A stretch of DNA of 64,000 bases from NCBI GenBank assembly GCA_943914835.1, contig CALUDO010000004.1:38800-102799 (forward strand), in the 5' to 3' direction. The DNA is from an uncultured Eremococcus sp. GTDB lineage: Bacteria; Bacillota; Bacilli; Lactobacillales; Aerococcaceae. Of this stretch, positions 63,991-64,000 are shown piece by piece. The notes under the pieces were generated by a model that was not told where the DNA came from, made no database searches, and saw only the letters and a program-made list of their open reading frames with translations. Positions within the stretch are counted from its first letter, which is position 1. The number at the start of each line of letters is the position of its first letter. The translations under genes and the position numbers were made by a program.

Positions 63991-64000
63991 ACCATTATAG

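Noticed and set aside
1..64000. CRISPR arrays, insertion sequences, tRNA or rRNA genes
   Set aside because: No regularly spaced direct repeats, transposase genes, terminal repeats or recognisable stable-RNA genes were seen.

Overview
This window is a dense stretch of core chromosome from a low-GC Gram-positive bacterium, most likely a member of the Lactobacillales. Aerococcaceae or Carnobacteriaceae would fit, but I cannot fix the genus from sequence alone. The grounds are AT-rich intergenic DNA with strong AGGAGG-type ribosome binding sites, frequent extended -10 promoters, and Firmicute-specific genes and gene order: rny, the non-proofreading DnaE, recU with a class A PBP, dnaD-nth, scpA-scpB-rluB, xerD-deoB-punA, dnaG-rpoD-trmK-nif3 and rexB-rexA. 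There is also a B. subtilis-type SOS box and a catabolite (cre) operator. I see no insertion sequence, prophage, CRISPR array, tRNA or rRNA. No stretch longer than 300 bases lacks a gene.

Layout. 1-175: end of an ABC permease gene. 232-4448: rodZ-pgsA, then cinA and recA with an SOS box. 4489-6183: rny (RNase Y). 6190-14044: repair cluster mutS-mutL-msrB-ruvA-ruvB-queA. 14105-17443: dnaE. 17444-20362: pfkA-pyk under a cre-containing promoter. 20382-26683: tightly packed run cvfB-xerD-deoB-punA-ribT-like-scpA-scpB-rluB. 26689-27578: FMN riboswitch controlling ribU. 27661-32698: LysM protein, cmk, four-S1-domain rpsA, der and hup, each largely its own unit. 32723-38369: TPR protein, ypiB, cca and a dinG-like gene. 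38353-41733: ypmB-asnS and dnaD-nth. 41755-44851 (minus): recU and a class A PBP, convergent with nth. 44994-51370: tig, clpX-engB-dnaG-rpoD. 51421-54256: trmK-nif3-pepT. 54277-61755: rexB-rexA. 61778-63905 (minus): two lipoprotein genes.

How the genes work together. DNA repair and recombination dominate: RecA, MutS/L, RuvAB, RecU, Nth, RexAB, DinG-like and XerD, with replication (DnaE, DnaG, DnaD), segregation (ScpAB, HU) and the main sigma factor. Cell-shape and wall genes (RodZ, PBP1A, LysM protein, YkyA-like lipoprotein) and lower glycolysis (PfkA, Pyk) are interleaved.

No novel multigene system is visible. The most distinctive signal is in the repair enzymes. The DinG homologue keeps its DEDDh exonuclease but has lost every recognisable helicase motif. 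Endonuclease III lacks all four iron-sulfur cysteines. The AddB/RexB subunit has non-cysteine residues at all four iron-sulfur positions and no Walker A motif. Together these suggest repair machinery that has become independent of iron-sulfur clusters, probably a trait of the lineage.
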